A stretch of 64,000 nucleotides of DNA from Candidatus Woesearchaeota archaeon (lineage in GTDB: Archaea > Nanobdellota > Nanobdellia > Woesearchaeales > JABGUJ01), in assembly GCA_018646625.1 (NCBI GenBank), contig JABGUJ010000003.1, positions 206,355-270,354 of the forward strand. Reading direction: 5' to 3'. A program made the translations under genes and the position numbers. This document shows, one piece after another, positions 1 to 8,782 of the stretch. Each line of letters opens with the position of its first letter. Position 1 is the stretch's first letter. The notes below the pieces were generated by a model that was not told the origin of the DNA, did not search any database, and worked only from the letters and a program-made list of their open reading frames with translations.

Positions 1-339
1 TGTAACACGAACTTTGACCTTTCTACCAGAAGGAACCTTCAACTTATTAGTTGTATACTCTTTATCATCTTCATTCTCAAACTTACATTCAACTTTAACA
101 GGAGGCTCAGCAACAATGTGAACTTTTTTCTCACCTTTAATTTGCGCCCTATTAACGCGAGTCATTGCAGTAATAGTAACTTCTTCCTCTCTAGCATCAG
201 GAGGAACAGGGAAATCCACATTAAAATGATCGGCACCTCTAGGATTTTCATCTTCAGGATATACAGCTTTCGCTACATGTTTCTTATTCTTATATCTCAG
301 TTCAGCTGACCTATATTGTTTATGTGGGTCGTCCGCCAT
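1..339 (-). CDS. Ig-like surface protein, 3' part beyond the window
   Basis: The start codon is at 339 and the frame stays open for 113 codons to the left edge, so the C-terminus is missing. The product begins MADDPHKQYRSAELRYKN and continues with short beta-strand-like stretches and repeated valine/charged patterns (DAREEEVTITAMTRV, KKVHIVAEPPVKVEC, GRKVKVRV), which look like Ig-like or adhesin beta-sandwich repeats. No signal peptide is visible. The start lies 2 nt after the stop of the 653-aa membrane protein, whose own C-terminus has similar beta-sandwich texture, so the two are probably co-translated and work at the cell surface. The family is not recognised; the Ig-like reading is an inference from composition. 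Confidence 0.6.
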   Translation of the reverse strand, partial: MADDPHKQYRSAELRYKNKKHVAKAVYPEDENPRGADHFNVDFPVPPDAREEEVTITAMTRVNRAQIKGEKKVHIVAEPPVKVECKFENEDDKEYTTNKLKVPSGRKVKVRVT

Positions 340-341
340 CT

Positions 342-2303
342 TTAATCAATCCTATAATCCTCTTCGCCTTCTACAAACACAGTTGCTCTCAAATTAGTAC
401 CCATAGGTGCCTCATCAGGAGCATCAATATTCAAATGAGGCGCAGGCATAAACTCAACCTCAACTTGATCTCTTATCGTACCTTCAACTTCAGCAGTAAT
501 TGTTGCTTTGCCTTTTTTATCAGATTTTATTCTAACCAACACATTACCATTAGCATCAGGAACACTTCTAAACGTAACAGGTTTATCGCCACCTTCGAAA
601 CCAGGAATCGCAGAACCACCTACAAAAGGAACTCTCATAAGATTATTCTTTGCTTTTTGTTTCCACCAATCACCACTAAATGTTTTCTTTTTAGACGAAT
701 CAGAAGCAAGTCCCGCACTAGCATCAAAGTTCTCAGCAGGCATCAATTCACCGAAGTCGGTAGTTATCTCTACAAACTTACCTAGGAATTTAACCTTCTT
801 CTGAGTCATATCGTTAGTATATCTTCCTCGTCTCCAAGAAGACTGTTCTTCAACCCTCAACTTAGCAGTTATCAAAGAACTACTATAATTATCAGCAGGA
901 ACTGATTTAGGTGCAGCAGACAAATTAATCAACTTCGTTTTCAATACACTACCAAGCATAACTGTAATTACCTCAGTACCTTCGCCTTCAGTAACAATAA
1001 TTTCACTAGACGCATTCGGCATTCCTCCAGCTCTATATGCAGCCCAGATAAATGGGATACTACCCATAACCTTCGCACTACTTAGGTAACCAACCGCACC
1101 TTCAACAGCACTAACCACATTACGAGACAACATGGCTTTTGCAGATGTCCACGCACCGCCAACAGGAGCCAACCTTGCAGTATTAAGAACATTAGCACCA
1201 ATACCAAACATACCGGCAACAGGACCTGCAAGTAAAGCAGAGTACATACCAATCTTTCCTAAATCTCTAAACAAAGTTCTAGGAGCATCAACCTTTAAAC
1301 CATAAGGGATACCAGTTGCAACATTCATTGAGCCAGTTGTACCATCAGGCCCAGTTCTATCATTAGACTTAGGTAACTTTAATTTTTTAAATCCAGCTTT
1401 TTTAGGATAAGGAGTTAATTTAACATTAGCACCTTTAACTGGTTCACCATTCAAATCCATAACTTGTATTTGTGTTGGACGATAATTAGCGTTCGCCGAA
1501 GTAAGATCAGGTTCTTTATCATCAGGGTCAACATCCTTACCAGGTTTCTTACCATCTCCACCAGCACCAGGACTACTATCGCCACCAGAGTTACCACCTG
1601 AACTACCACCGGAGTTACCACCTGAACTACCACCAGAGTTACCACCTGAATCGCCACCAGAGTTACCACCTTTACCAAACATACCTATTATCCAAAAAAT
1701 ACCTGCGATGATGGCCATCAACCAACCCCACCACATGATGTTAGGTTTAGTCATCAACATTCCAGCAGTAATCATAGCAAGTCCTGCAGCAGCAAGACCC
1801 ATCTTCCAACTTTTTTCACCAGACTCATTCTCAAAGCCTTTGTAAATTATCAAGAAAGTAACAATCGCAATTAACAAACCACCTAAAACACCGAAAGGTG
1901 CTAAAAGTCTAAAAAGAGTATCTTGAGTATTTTGAATAGTACAAGTAGCAGCACCAATTCCACCTTTACAACCCGTTCCAACAAAAATTGCCATCAAACT
2001 AAGGAACGCCATCGACACAGCAACTAACTTACCACTTTTGTTCAAGCCACCACTGCCACCTTTGAAAATATTTACTTTACCTAATGCAGCACCAAGGATA
2101 CCATACAATAATACAAAGAAGAAAATAACAGTAAAACCAAATACAATTTCACCAGTACTAAGCATACTATACATCCCAGCACCAATAGAAGCCAAGAACT
2201 TAGTCAAATCAGGAAACTTAAATCCCCAATCAATTGCAAATACAGAAGGAACTACAAGTAACAAAGCGAGCATAAAACTCCAAAGTGATTTTTTAATATT
2301 CAT
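342..2303 (-). CDS. Polytopic membrane protein with Gly/Ser linker and large beta-rich tail
   Basis: 653 aa. A Sec-type signal peptide (about residues 1-23, ending SVFA) is followed by about four to five membrane segments up to residue 208. This core is paralogous to the proteins at 4647-5582 and 8783-9673; the shared signature is GGLNKxGKxVAVSMAxLSL followed by an APFG/SPFG turn and a KGFENESGEKSWK loop. A low-complexity Gly/Ser/Asn linker (about 211-240) leads to a carboxypeptidase-regulatory-like segment (about 275-340), a short hydrophobic stretch, and Ig-like repeats to the end. The start overlaps the stop of the small RHH gene (ATGA), so the two are translationally coupled. A membrane channel or anchor carrying an exported domain is the simplest reading; the function is unknown. 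Confidence 0.85.
   Translation of the reverse strand: MNIKKSLWSFMLALLLVVPSVFAIDWGFKFPDLTKFLASIGAGMYSMLSTGEIVFGFTVIFFFVLLYGILGAALGKVNIFKGGSGGLNKSGKLVAVSMAFLSLMAIFVGTGCKGGIGAATCTIQNTQDTLFRLLAPFGVLGGLLIAIVTFLIIYKGFENESGEKSWKMGLAAAGLAMITAGMLMTKPNIMWWGWLMAIIAGIFWIIGMFGKGGNSGGDSGGNSGGSSGGNSGGSSGGNSGGDSSPGAGGDGKKPGKDVDPDDKEPDLTSANANYRPTQIQVMDLNGEPVKGANVKLTPYPKKAGFKKLKLPKSNDRTGPDGTTGSMNVATGIPYGLKVDAPRTLFRDLGKIGMYSALLAGPVAGMFGIGANVLNTARLAPVGGAWTSAKAMLSRNVVSAVEGAVGYLSSAKVMGSIPFIWAAYRAGGMPNASSEIIVTEGEGTEVITVMLGSVLKTKLINLSAAPKSVPADNYSSSLITAKLRVEEQSSWRRGRYTNDMTQKKVKFLGKFVEITTDFGELMPAENFDASAGLASDSSKKKTFSGDWWKQKAKNNLMRVPFVGGSAIPGFEGGDKPVTFRSVPDANGNVLVRIKSDKKGKATITAEVEGTIRDQVEVEFMPAPHLNIDAPDEAPMGTNLRATVFVEGEEDYRID
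1582..1670 (-). repeat. 24-bp in-frame tandem repeat coding the Gly/Ser linker
   Basis: Three full copies and a partial copy of a 24-bp unit encode GGNSGGSS or GGNSGGDS octapeptides. Copies differ by one to three bases. It sits inside the 653-aa membrane protein exactly where the membrane core ends, and could change length by slippage without breaking the frame. Confidence 0.85.
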
Positions 2304-2476
2304 CGTTTTCTTTTCTCAACTACTTCTTTATTCTTTTCTACCAGATCACGCATATACAATTCTAGATTTTTAGATCTTACAAGGCCTAACTCGTCACAAA
2401 TAAGAGAGAAATCCTCATACACATCTCGATCTATCAAGAAATTATACCGCTGTTTGTTTGTCTTTCTGGCCGCCAT
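2300..2476 (-). CDS. Ribbon-helix-helix transcription regulator (58 aa)
   Basis: The 58-aa product starts MAARKTNKQRYNFLIDRDVY. A basic N-terminus, one short strand (RYNFLI), and two helices separated by a turn (VYEDFSLICDELGL, then RSKNLELYMRDLVEKN) fit the CopG/Arc-type ribbon-helix-helix fold, which binds DNA as a dimer through the strand. Its stop codon overlaps the ATG of the 653-aa membrane protein (ATGA). A TATA box (CTTTAAATAC on the minus strand, 2519-2528) lies about 45 nt upstream. A second small RHH gene heads the neighbouring operon at 9657-9818, so this one is probably a local autoregulator. The fold call is by eye. Confidence 0.7.
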   Translation of the reverse strand: MAARKTNKQRYNFLIDRDVYEDFSLICDELGLVRSKNLELYMRDLVEKNKEVVEKRKR

Positions 2477-2486
2477 AATTCATACA

Positions 2487-2528
2487 CACTAGTGATTACA
2501 GAAAATCATAATTATGGAGTATTTAAAG
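2487..2528 (-). promoter_or_regulatory. Promoter and palindrome before the RHH/653-aa unit
   Basis: The minus strand carries a TATA box CTTTAAATAC at 2528-2519. The 8-bp palindrome CACTAGTG at 2487-2494 lies where transcription should start, a plausible place for the ribbon-helix-helix protein to bind its own promoter. Assignment as an operator is inference. Confidence 0.5.
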
Positions 2529-2529
2529 C

Positions 2530-2759
2530 TTTCCATTAAATCATTAATAAAACATAAATACATACTTTATAGACAAAAAAGAGCACACAACAATACACAA
2601 AAACACCAACAAGAATACACACAGATACACAAAAAACACAGAAAAACAAGTAAAAAATACATCAAAAGCACATAAAAGATACATAAAACAAACACAAAAC
2701 AATCAAAAGAAAACAATTAACAACCAATAATACACACAAATACATCAATCATACACACA
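2530..2759 (-). other. G-poor low-complexity 3' region (likely termination zone)
   Basis: About 230 nt without a gene, almost lacking G on the plus strand and full of ACACA/AATACA runs. Read in the direction of the minus-strand operon ending at 2760 it is a long T/G-rich tract, which suits archaeal termination on T-rich RNA. No hairpin stands out. Confidence 0.45.
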
Positions 2760-4643
2760 CTAAGAATTCTTCAAAAAACCATCAACCATCTCAACAACTT
2801 CATCAACGTTCTCCACTTTTCTCTTTAAATATTCTTTAAAGTCATCATCAGAATATGAATCTTTAGCAAGCTTACCGATAATATATACAATCAATTCTCT
2901 AACATCATCCTTAACACTTTCAAAGCCACCAGATTTATATGACCGCTTCAACTCAGAATCCCTTTCAAGAACTTCAACACCGAGTGCTCGCAGATCATTA
3001 GGAATATTGGAACTCAAATAATCAACAAACAACATCAAAGAACCAAACAATTCTTTTACAACTTTGATTTCATCCATTTTAGCCTTAAGTTCATCCATCA
3101 ATTCTCTACCTTCTTTACTAGTGGCTAACTTAATGGATTCTCGAGCAATCTTTGCTAATGCAACCTCATCATCAGTCATTTGACCTTTAGTGATTCGATC
3201 CAAAACATCAGATCCAACTTTAATTTTTCGCCGTTCAAGTTCTTTCTTCAAAGCATGAACAAACTGCATTATCTTACCTAACGCAACTTTATAGTCTTTA
3301 GACTTTGCCGCCTCTTCAGCTTCCCTGTATTCTTTAACACCACAAGAAGCAATAGTAGCAGTCGGAACTTCGTTATCAATAGCCAATGCCTTCAAATATT
3401 CTAAAACAGATTTCGCATAATCATAAGCAGACTCTAAATCTTTCTCCTTAAGATCAGCATCAAGTCTTCGCACATCAGCATCTTCTCGATCCAAAGCCTC
3501 ATGAGTAAGTTCAGTCACTAATTCCACATCACGATCAGTCATTTCATGTCGAGTCATCAATCTAACAGGCACAGGATTAGAATACTCATCAGCATGTCTC
3601 ACCTTAATACTTACTTGTTCACCCAAATCTTGAATTCCTAATGCAACTATTCTGGAAGCATACACACCAAACATAAGTTCATCACGTGTCAAATTAATCA
3701 ACTCAACATAGTCTTTTTTCCCCATACAATAAACACGCAACTTAGATAAATCAGGCATCGTCAAATTAAAAGAATCAGGACCTAAATAATTAAGAACAAT
3801 ATGATGAGCCCTAGTTTTCTGAGCTAATTCGGCTTTAATTAGCTGCGGATGCGAAGTTATAGATTCAGATGATTCGGATCTATTAGAAGATCCAGGTTGC
3901 ACAGGCATCTCAGGTTCAACGTCATCATGAGGAGCGGGAGTTGGAGTTCTACGACGTGGTGCAGCGCGTAGCTTCTCAAAAGCAGCATCCAACTTATCTA
4001 AACCACGAGAATAAAACTCAACCACTCGTTGATAATTCTGATCTCCAGCAGCCTGATTACCTTGCCTAAGCAAGACATTCATTTCATTGATCAAAGGTTC
4101 AACCTCAGACAAATCATAAGCTAATTTTTTCTCAGTATGCATTTGTTTAAACAAAGCTAACTTTCTTTCAAGTTCCGCCTTTAATTGTCTAAACTTGGCC
4201 ATTAATTCTACTGAAACTTCACTTGAAACATGTCGAGTATGAATCTCAAACTCAGTTTTTAACCTATCAAAAAAATATTGCTCATCGTTAAACGCAGGAA
4301 CTAATCTTTCAAGACCTGCCGCAATTTTTTGTACAAACTGTTTAGAATAAATTTGATCTCTAATCTCCGCAGGTATCGCAGAAGGATTCTTTTCAAGCCG
4401 TTCATAAGTATCAAATAATTTATCGCACAAATCTTTTGTTTCAACTAAAAGATTATGACCTTGATTAAATAAAGCCAAATATTGTAAAAACACTTTTTTC
4501 AATCTAGCATTACCCAAAGCTTCAATTAAAGCATTAACATGGGGCATCGCATTCTTAACAGCTTCATGATACTTCCAGTAATCTCTTATCGCTACACGTA
4601 TCCTGATGATCTTCTGACCATTTACATGTCTTGCATCTGTCAT
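2760..4643 (-). CDS. Helical coiled-coil protein of unknown function (627 aa)
   Basis: The protein is soluble in appearance, with no signal peptide or membrane segment. Residues 1-215 are long amphipathic helices. A proline/serine linker (about 217-255, with TPTPAPHDD and SSNRSESSES) separates them from a mixed alpha/beta middle domain (about 265-350) and a second helical half rich in Glu, Lys and Asp. It is the last gene of the operon that starts at 9818, 3 nt after the stop of a membrane paralogue. It resembles no family I can name. A cytoplasmic scaffold for the membrane proteins would fit the context, but nothing in the sequence proves it. Confidence 0.75.
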   Translation of the reverse strand: MTDARHVNGQKIIRIRVAIRDYWKYHEAVKNAMPHVNALIEALGNARLKKVFLQYLALFNQGHNLLVETKDLCDKLFDTYERLEKNPSAIPAEIRDQIYSKQFVQKIAAGLERLVPAFNDEQYFFDRLKTEFEIHTRHVSSEVSVELMAKFRQLKAELERKLALFKQMHTEKKLAYDLSEVEPLINEMNVLLRQGNQAAGDQNYQRVVEFYSRGLDKLDAAFEKLRAAPRRRTPTPAPHDDVEPEMPVQPGSSNRSESSESITSHPQLIKAELAQKTRAHHIVLNYLGPDSFNLTMPDLSKLRVYCMGKKDYVELINLTRDELMFGVYASRIVALGIQDLGEQVSIKVRHADEYSNPVPVRLMTRHEMTDRDVELVTELTHEALDREDADVRRLDADLKEKDLESAYDYAKSVLEYLKALAIDNEVPTATIASCGVKEYREAEEAAKSKDYKVALGKIMQFVHALKKELERRKIKVGSDVLDRITKGQMTDDEVALAKIARESIKLATSKEGRELMDELKAKMDEIKVVKELFGSLMLFVDYLSSNIPNDLRALGVEVLERDSELKRSYKSGGFESVKDDVRELIVYIIGKLAKDSYSDDDFKEYLKRKVENVDEVVEMVDGFLKNS

Positions 4644-4646
4644 TTT

Positions 4647-5582
4647 TTAGTGCCACTTAGCTGATTGATTAGGATCTAAACGATTATCCGCAGAACCAAG
4701 AGCATTCATCATCTCTTGCCTTTTCACATTATTTTGTTCAACGTCACCCAGTAACTCTTTTATTTTTTTTCTAACTTTTTCTTTATCCGCAGGAGTTGCA
4801 GGAGAATTCGAAGAATTACTAGAAGAATCATCTCCTGAAGAAGAAGGTTGAGTACCAGAAGAATTACTAGAAGGTTGTTGCGAAGATGAAGAATTTCCTG
4901 AATTTGAAGATGAAGGAGATGAAGAATTTCCTGAATTCGAAGAAGGATTTATTTTTCCAAACTGAGTATCCTTACCATAACTATCCCCCGATTCTTTACT
5001 CTTCCACATAGATAATAAGAAAAACACTAAACCAACTGCCATAATCAAGAAACCATACGCCATAACATTAGGATAAGAAAACCAAAATGCAAAAGCCATC
5101 ATGGTTAAACCTGCCGCAACTAAAGCAGCTTTCCAGGCTTTTTCTTTATTATCATCTTTGAAGCCCATGTAAATAATCATGAACATCACAGCAGCAATCA
5201 TAAAACCGCCAAAAACACCAAAAGGCGTAAGAACTTGGTTAAGAATCATAACCATGCTTTTGTACTTGGCCGCCCAGTAAAATATTGCAAAGTTCGACAA
5301 CAACGCCATACATACAGCAACAATTTTACCTTGTTTGTTAACTTCCTTTTTACCCTTCTTAAAAACATCAACTTTACGCATTGCTGCAATAACAATCGCA
5401 GTCTGCAAAGCAAACATTAACAAAAAAGTTATTCCATAAATAATATACAAATCTCTCAATACTCTCTGAAGATAAAAGAAAAATCTACTCAACTCATTTA
5501 AAATTCTCAAAGCATGAACATTAGGAGCTAAAAATAATAAAAACGACAAGCCCAATATTCCAATTCTAAATAATTTCTTCAT
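4647..5582 (-). CDS. Polytopic membrane protein, paralogue 2 (311 aa)
   Basis: A signal peptide (about 1-24, ending NVHA) precedes about five membrane segments ending near residue 193. The core matches its two paralogues (VNKQGKIVAVCMALLSNFAI, then LTPFGVFGGFMIAAVMF, then YPNVMAYGFLIMAVGL) but is the most divergent: FKDDNKEKAWK replaces the FENESGEKSWK loop. The C-terminal tail (about 205-265) is almost pure Ser/Asn/Gly/Pro and ends with a short charged helix. Its ATG overlaps the TAA of the protease gene by one base, so it is tightly coupled to the protease. The function is unknown; three different tails on one membrane core suggest display or docking of different partners. Confidence 0.8.
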   Translation of the reverse strand: MKKLFRIGILGLSFLLFLAPNVHALRILNELSRFFFYLQRVLRDLYIIYGITFLLMFALQTAIVIAAMRKVDVFKKGKKEVNKQGKIVAVCMALLSNFAIFYWAAKYKSMVMILNQVLTPFGVFGGFMIAAVMFMIIYMGFKDDNKEKAWKAALVAAGLTMMAFAFWFSYPNVMAYGFLIMAVGLVFFLLSMWKSKESGDSYGKDTQFGKINPSSNSGNSSSPSSSNSGNSSSSQQPSSNSSGTQPSSSGDDSSSNSSNSPATPADKEKVRKKIKELLGDVEQNNVKRQEMMNALGSADNRLDPNQSAKWH

Positions 5583-8146
5583 TATGTTATTATCCTCGAT
5601 TTCGTTGCTTCTTCATGTATCGCCTTTAGCTTTTCTTTTAATTGAGACATGAAAGTATGAATCTGACCAACCATTTCTTTATGTGCTGCGATTTTCTCAA
5701 GAACCTTACCACCACGCAAAACTTGTTGATGTAAATCAACAAAGTCTGCTAGAACTTCTTGTAACAAAATCTTTCGCACTTCTTCAGCTCTTGGTTTATG
5801 TTCCTGATCACCCAGCTTATCTTCCACCCTTTCAAGCTTATCCATAACTTCAGTTAAAGACAAGTCAACTCTAGTTAGTACCGAAACCAAACTTTGAACA
5901 GTAAGATCTCTCTGGATCACAAGACCTTTAATACTTCCAAATTTTTCCTCACACTCTCTATTCCATTCAATTTTATGTTCTTCAGGTATCTTTAATTCTT
6001 CAAAGAGTTTTTTATAATGATCTAATGCGTGAGTTACATCTTCATGATCTCTAAAAAGGTGCTTCTGTCTTGAACCAATATTCTCAACATCTAACTTTTT
6101 CAACTCTTTTTTCAGAGCCTTAATCAGCGCGTCAACCTTTTTGTAATCCTCATCAGTCGCCTTACGTTCAACAAACACTTGATGCGTTGCATGAGCCGCC
6201 TCTAAATGCTTAGCAATTCCTTCAACAACCGAATGTAAATTTTCAAGCAAAGCTTTTTCATCACTTAAATCGTGTTTAATGTCATCTTCTAATTTCAAAA
6301 TAGATTTATTCTCCAACCAAGCCTTAATGTCAGATTCAGCAGAGTTAAGTGCTTCAAGATTTCTATACTTAATTACAAGCATTCCGTCTTTATACTCAAA
6401 TACAATTTGATTTCCTGAATCTTGAACTAAAACATGTTTTCTCTTAACCTTCAACTCATCTAAAGAAATTGGCTCATGCATCTCTTCACCTTTTCGACGC
6501 ACTACCGCGGTCTTAAGATGAGCACCGATAGGTATTTGAGCAAACTGTTCGAATCTTGACAAAGAAACAAAACCTTCTAAATCAATTGCCAATTTGTTAG
6601 GATCCTTATTTTCAAGTTTATCTTTTATAGATTTTACTTGACCATCATATCCATCACTCTCAGATCTCACAGGTGTAGGTCGATCAGGAACTCTAGGCGC
6701 AGGAGGATGTGGAACTCTATGTTCTCGACTGTCCCATTTCCAATAATCGGTATTACCATTTTCACAGGCACCCAACGCAACAACTTTATTCCTATCTCTT
6801 GCAAAGTTAATACTTAAATCATCATCACTAAAATCAACATTAGCATTCGTTCCTTTAATCGGACCATCTAATTTACGACCAATGCCATTAGTATACAAAT
6901 TCATAGGTGAACGATGCTCAGCTTGTGATTCTCTAAACTCGCCCTCACTATCGAATAACCACCAAACATAATTGTATTCTCCCGTAGCAACTGGTGCCGG
7001 CGCTCCAGGCGTTGCAACAGTCACGTTTTTTTCAACAGTAGAACTACCACCAGGACCTGTAACTCTTAAACGAATTCTATAAGTACCCTCATCATAGTAC
7101 ACTTTAGGATTAGGATCTCTTCTATTAAACGTAGTTCTATCTCCAAAATCCCAATCATATCTTGAAATTCTACCTGAAGAAGTATTTCTAAATCTAACCA
7201 GTAGAGGAGCTTCACCAGTAACTGGAGCAACATCAAAATTAGCAGCGGGAGGAATTCTTCTAGGAGGTGTAGGTGGACGCGGTCCAGGAACAGGCCTTGC
7301 ATCTTTAGCTTTCATCAAAACAACTTCAGATGCACAAGCCTTTAGCGCAGCAGGAGTGTAATAACAATAACCCCTATCTTTCCAACCAGGACCATAACTA
7401 TTTCTTACTTTGAATACTTCTTTTCTCTGTCCCCCATGAGAATAATCAGGAATATAACCAACAATCATCATCGCATGACCACCATAACTTGTAATTGGTT
7501 GATTATCAAAAACAGGACTGCTGTTATCAGAAAAAAAGTTATTATGATATCTATGCACACCAAGTTTCAAAACATGACCATCATGTAATGCTTGAATCCA
7601 TTCATCGTGATTCGTACGAGATAATTCTCTATAATTCTCAAAAATCTTATTATTTCCTGCATCCCTAAATGCGCGATCATCAGGTCGTTCTGAAAACTTT
7701 CCCCCCAGACACCTATTTCTTCTGGGCCCGACATCATAACCAGGAACTGGTGTAGACACGGGACTAAATGACCATCTACTTTCTTTAGCACAACCTAAGT
7801 TAATACTTTGACTAACATAGTCAGGATAATGTGATCCACGATTCTTATCTTTTTTATTATGATTACAAGGATCTGGCACGCCGGGATGCACAGCCCTATC
7901 AGACTCTCTACAAAAAGGCTCAGCACCAGGAGGTCTAAAATTCCACCAAAGAAACAACGGAGACATTCTGTGATCTGTTTTTACTCTACCGTCTTTTCTA
8001 AAGAGATAAAACTCAAACATACCAGCCATAGCAAAAGCCGCACAAGCTCCAAAAGGACTTTGATTTCTAACGGCTAACATGTTAACCGAATGATCTATTG
8101 TAGGAATTCTCAACCCTCTTCTCCTTAGCTCGCTTACATTAACCAT
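5582..8146 (-). CDS. Papain-like cysteine protease with PKD domain and coiled coils
   Basis: 854 aa. The N-terminal domain has the C1 papain pattern: Gln29 and Cys35 in RNQSPFGACAAFA, a GCAKES segment near 118, an LHDGHVLKLGV strand near 187, His224 in SYGGHAMMIVGY and Asn249 in VRNSYGPGW. The usual Trp after the catalytic Cys is Ala. A PKD domain (about 300-380, WDFGD core) follows, then a short beta region, and from about 490 to the end long charged coiled-coil helices. There is no propeptide and no evident signal peptide, odd for a protease with a PKD domain. It lies between two membrane paralogues, so it may process them or an exported substrate. The fold is well supported; the target is unknown. 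Confidence 0.85.
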   Translation of the reverse strand: MVNVSELRRRGLRIPTIDHSVNMLAVRNQSPFGACAAFAMAGMFEFYLFRKDGRVKTDHRMSPLFLWWNFRPPGAEPFCRESDRAVHPGVPDPCNHNKKDKNRGSHYPDYVSQSINLGCAKESRWSFSPVSTPVPGYDVGPRRNRCLGGKFSERPDDRAFRDAGNNKIFENYRELSRTNHDEWIQALHDGHVLKLGVHRYHNNFFSDNSSPVFDNQPITSYGGHAMMIVGYIPDYSHGGQRKEVFKVRNSYGPGWKDRGYCYYTPAALKACASEVVLMKAKDARPVPGPRPPTPPRRIPPAANFDVAPVTGEAPLLVRFRNTSSGRISRYDWDFGDRTTFNRRDPNPKVYYDEGTYRIRLRVTGPGGSSTVEKNVTVATPGAPAPVATGEYNYVWWLFDSEGEFRESQAEHRSPMNLYTNGIGRKLDGPIKGTNANVDFSDDDLSINFARDRNKVVALGACENGNTDYWKWDSREHRVPHPPAPRVPDRPTPVRSESDGYDGQVKSIKDKLENKDPNKLAIDLEGFVSLSRFEQFAQIPIGAHLKTAVVRRKGEEMHEPISLDELKVKRKHVLVQDSGNQIVFEYKDGMLVIKYRNLEALNSAESDIKAWLENKSILKLEDDIKHDLSDEKALLENLHSVVEGIAKHLEAAHATHQVFVERKATDEDYKKVDALIKALKKELKKLDVENIGSRQKHLFRDHEDVTHALDHYKKLFEELKIPEEHKIEWNRECEEKFGSIKGLVIQRDLTVQSLVSVLTRVDLSLTEVMDKLERVEDKLGDQEHKPRAEEVRKILLQEVLADFVDLHQQVLRGGKVLEKIAAHKEMVGQIHTFMSQLKEKLKAIHEEATKSRIIT

Positions 8147-8148
8147 TT

Positions 8149-8781
8149 TTATTCATCATCCTTTTTGCTTTCATCTCCCGCTTCCAACATTGCTTTAATG
8201 TCGTCCTCGCTAGGAGTATCCGTACTATCATCAACTTTAACATCAGGTATTTTAGGCACCCACTTATCTTCAACAGGAATTATTATCGATTCAAGAGTTC
8301 CATGATTTTTGCTTAAGTCATTTCCATGAATCGCTTCACCTTCTTGACCAAATCCATTATTACCTAACTTGCCCCTATTATCATATTCACTTTTTTCAAC
8401 ATGCGCGACTGCAATGTAACACCACCATCCTGTGGGCACTTTGTGAATTTCAAAATAACCTAAGTCGTCTACATTGACAGGTTCAAACGCATGCTTGTTA
8501 GTGGTAACTGACTCATAAACTTCTTTGTGCTCTTTAGCAAGTCTGTCTAAATCTTTTGGTTCATAAGGATCATACAACTCCACTCCTTTTTCACCTTGAA
8601 TATGAATTTTTAAACGAACTAACGCAGGATGCAACGGTCTAGTTTTTGCATCATTATGATAACCCATAACATGACCTTGTAAACTAACATATTCCAAAGT
8701 TTGTGGATGAGGTTTAGGTTCATCTGGTTTTATCTTAGGTTGAGGCTCTGGTTGCGGTTGTGGTTTTGGTTCATCTCCCAT
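8149..8781 (-). CDS. Proline-rich protein with carboxypeptidase-regulatory-like domain
   Basis: 210 aa. Residues 1-28 are a Pro/Gln/Lys/Glu tract (KPQPQPEPQPK). Residues 30-170 look like one carboxypeptidase-regulatory or Cna-B-like beta-sandwich: YVSLQGHVMGYHND at the start, ALVRLKIHIQG, a DDLGYFEIHKVPTGWW turn typical of these domains, and a final IIIPV strand. The last 40 residues are acidic. No signal peptide is present. A strong Shine-Dalgarno sequence (GGAGGG) precedes the start, and the gene sits 1 nt after membrane paralogue 3 and 2 nt before the protease start. It is probably a structural partner of those proteins. Confidence 0.7.
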   Translation of the reverse strand: MGDEPKPQPQPEPQPKIKPDEPKPHPQTLEYVSLQGHVMGYHNDAKTRPLHPALVRLKIHIQGEKGVELYDPYEPKDLDRLAKEHKEVYESVTTNKHAFEPVNVDDLGYFEIHKVPTGWWCYIAVAHVEKSEYDNRGKLGNNGFGQEGEAIHGNDLSKNHGTLESIIIPVEDKWVPKIPDVKVDDSTDTPSEDDIKAMLEAGDESKKDDE

Positions 8782-8782
8782 T

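Noticed and set aside
1582-1670. Possible CRISPR array
   Set aside because: The repeats are in-frame coding for a Gly/Ser linker with no spacers.
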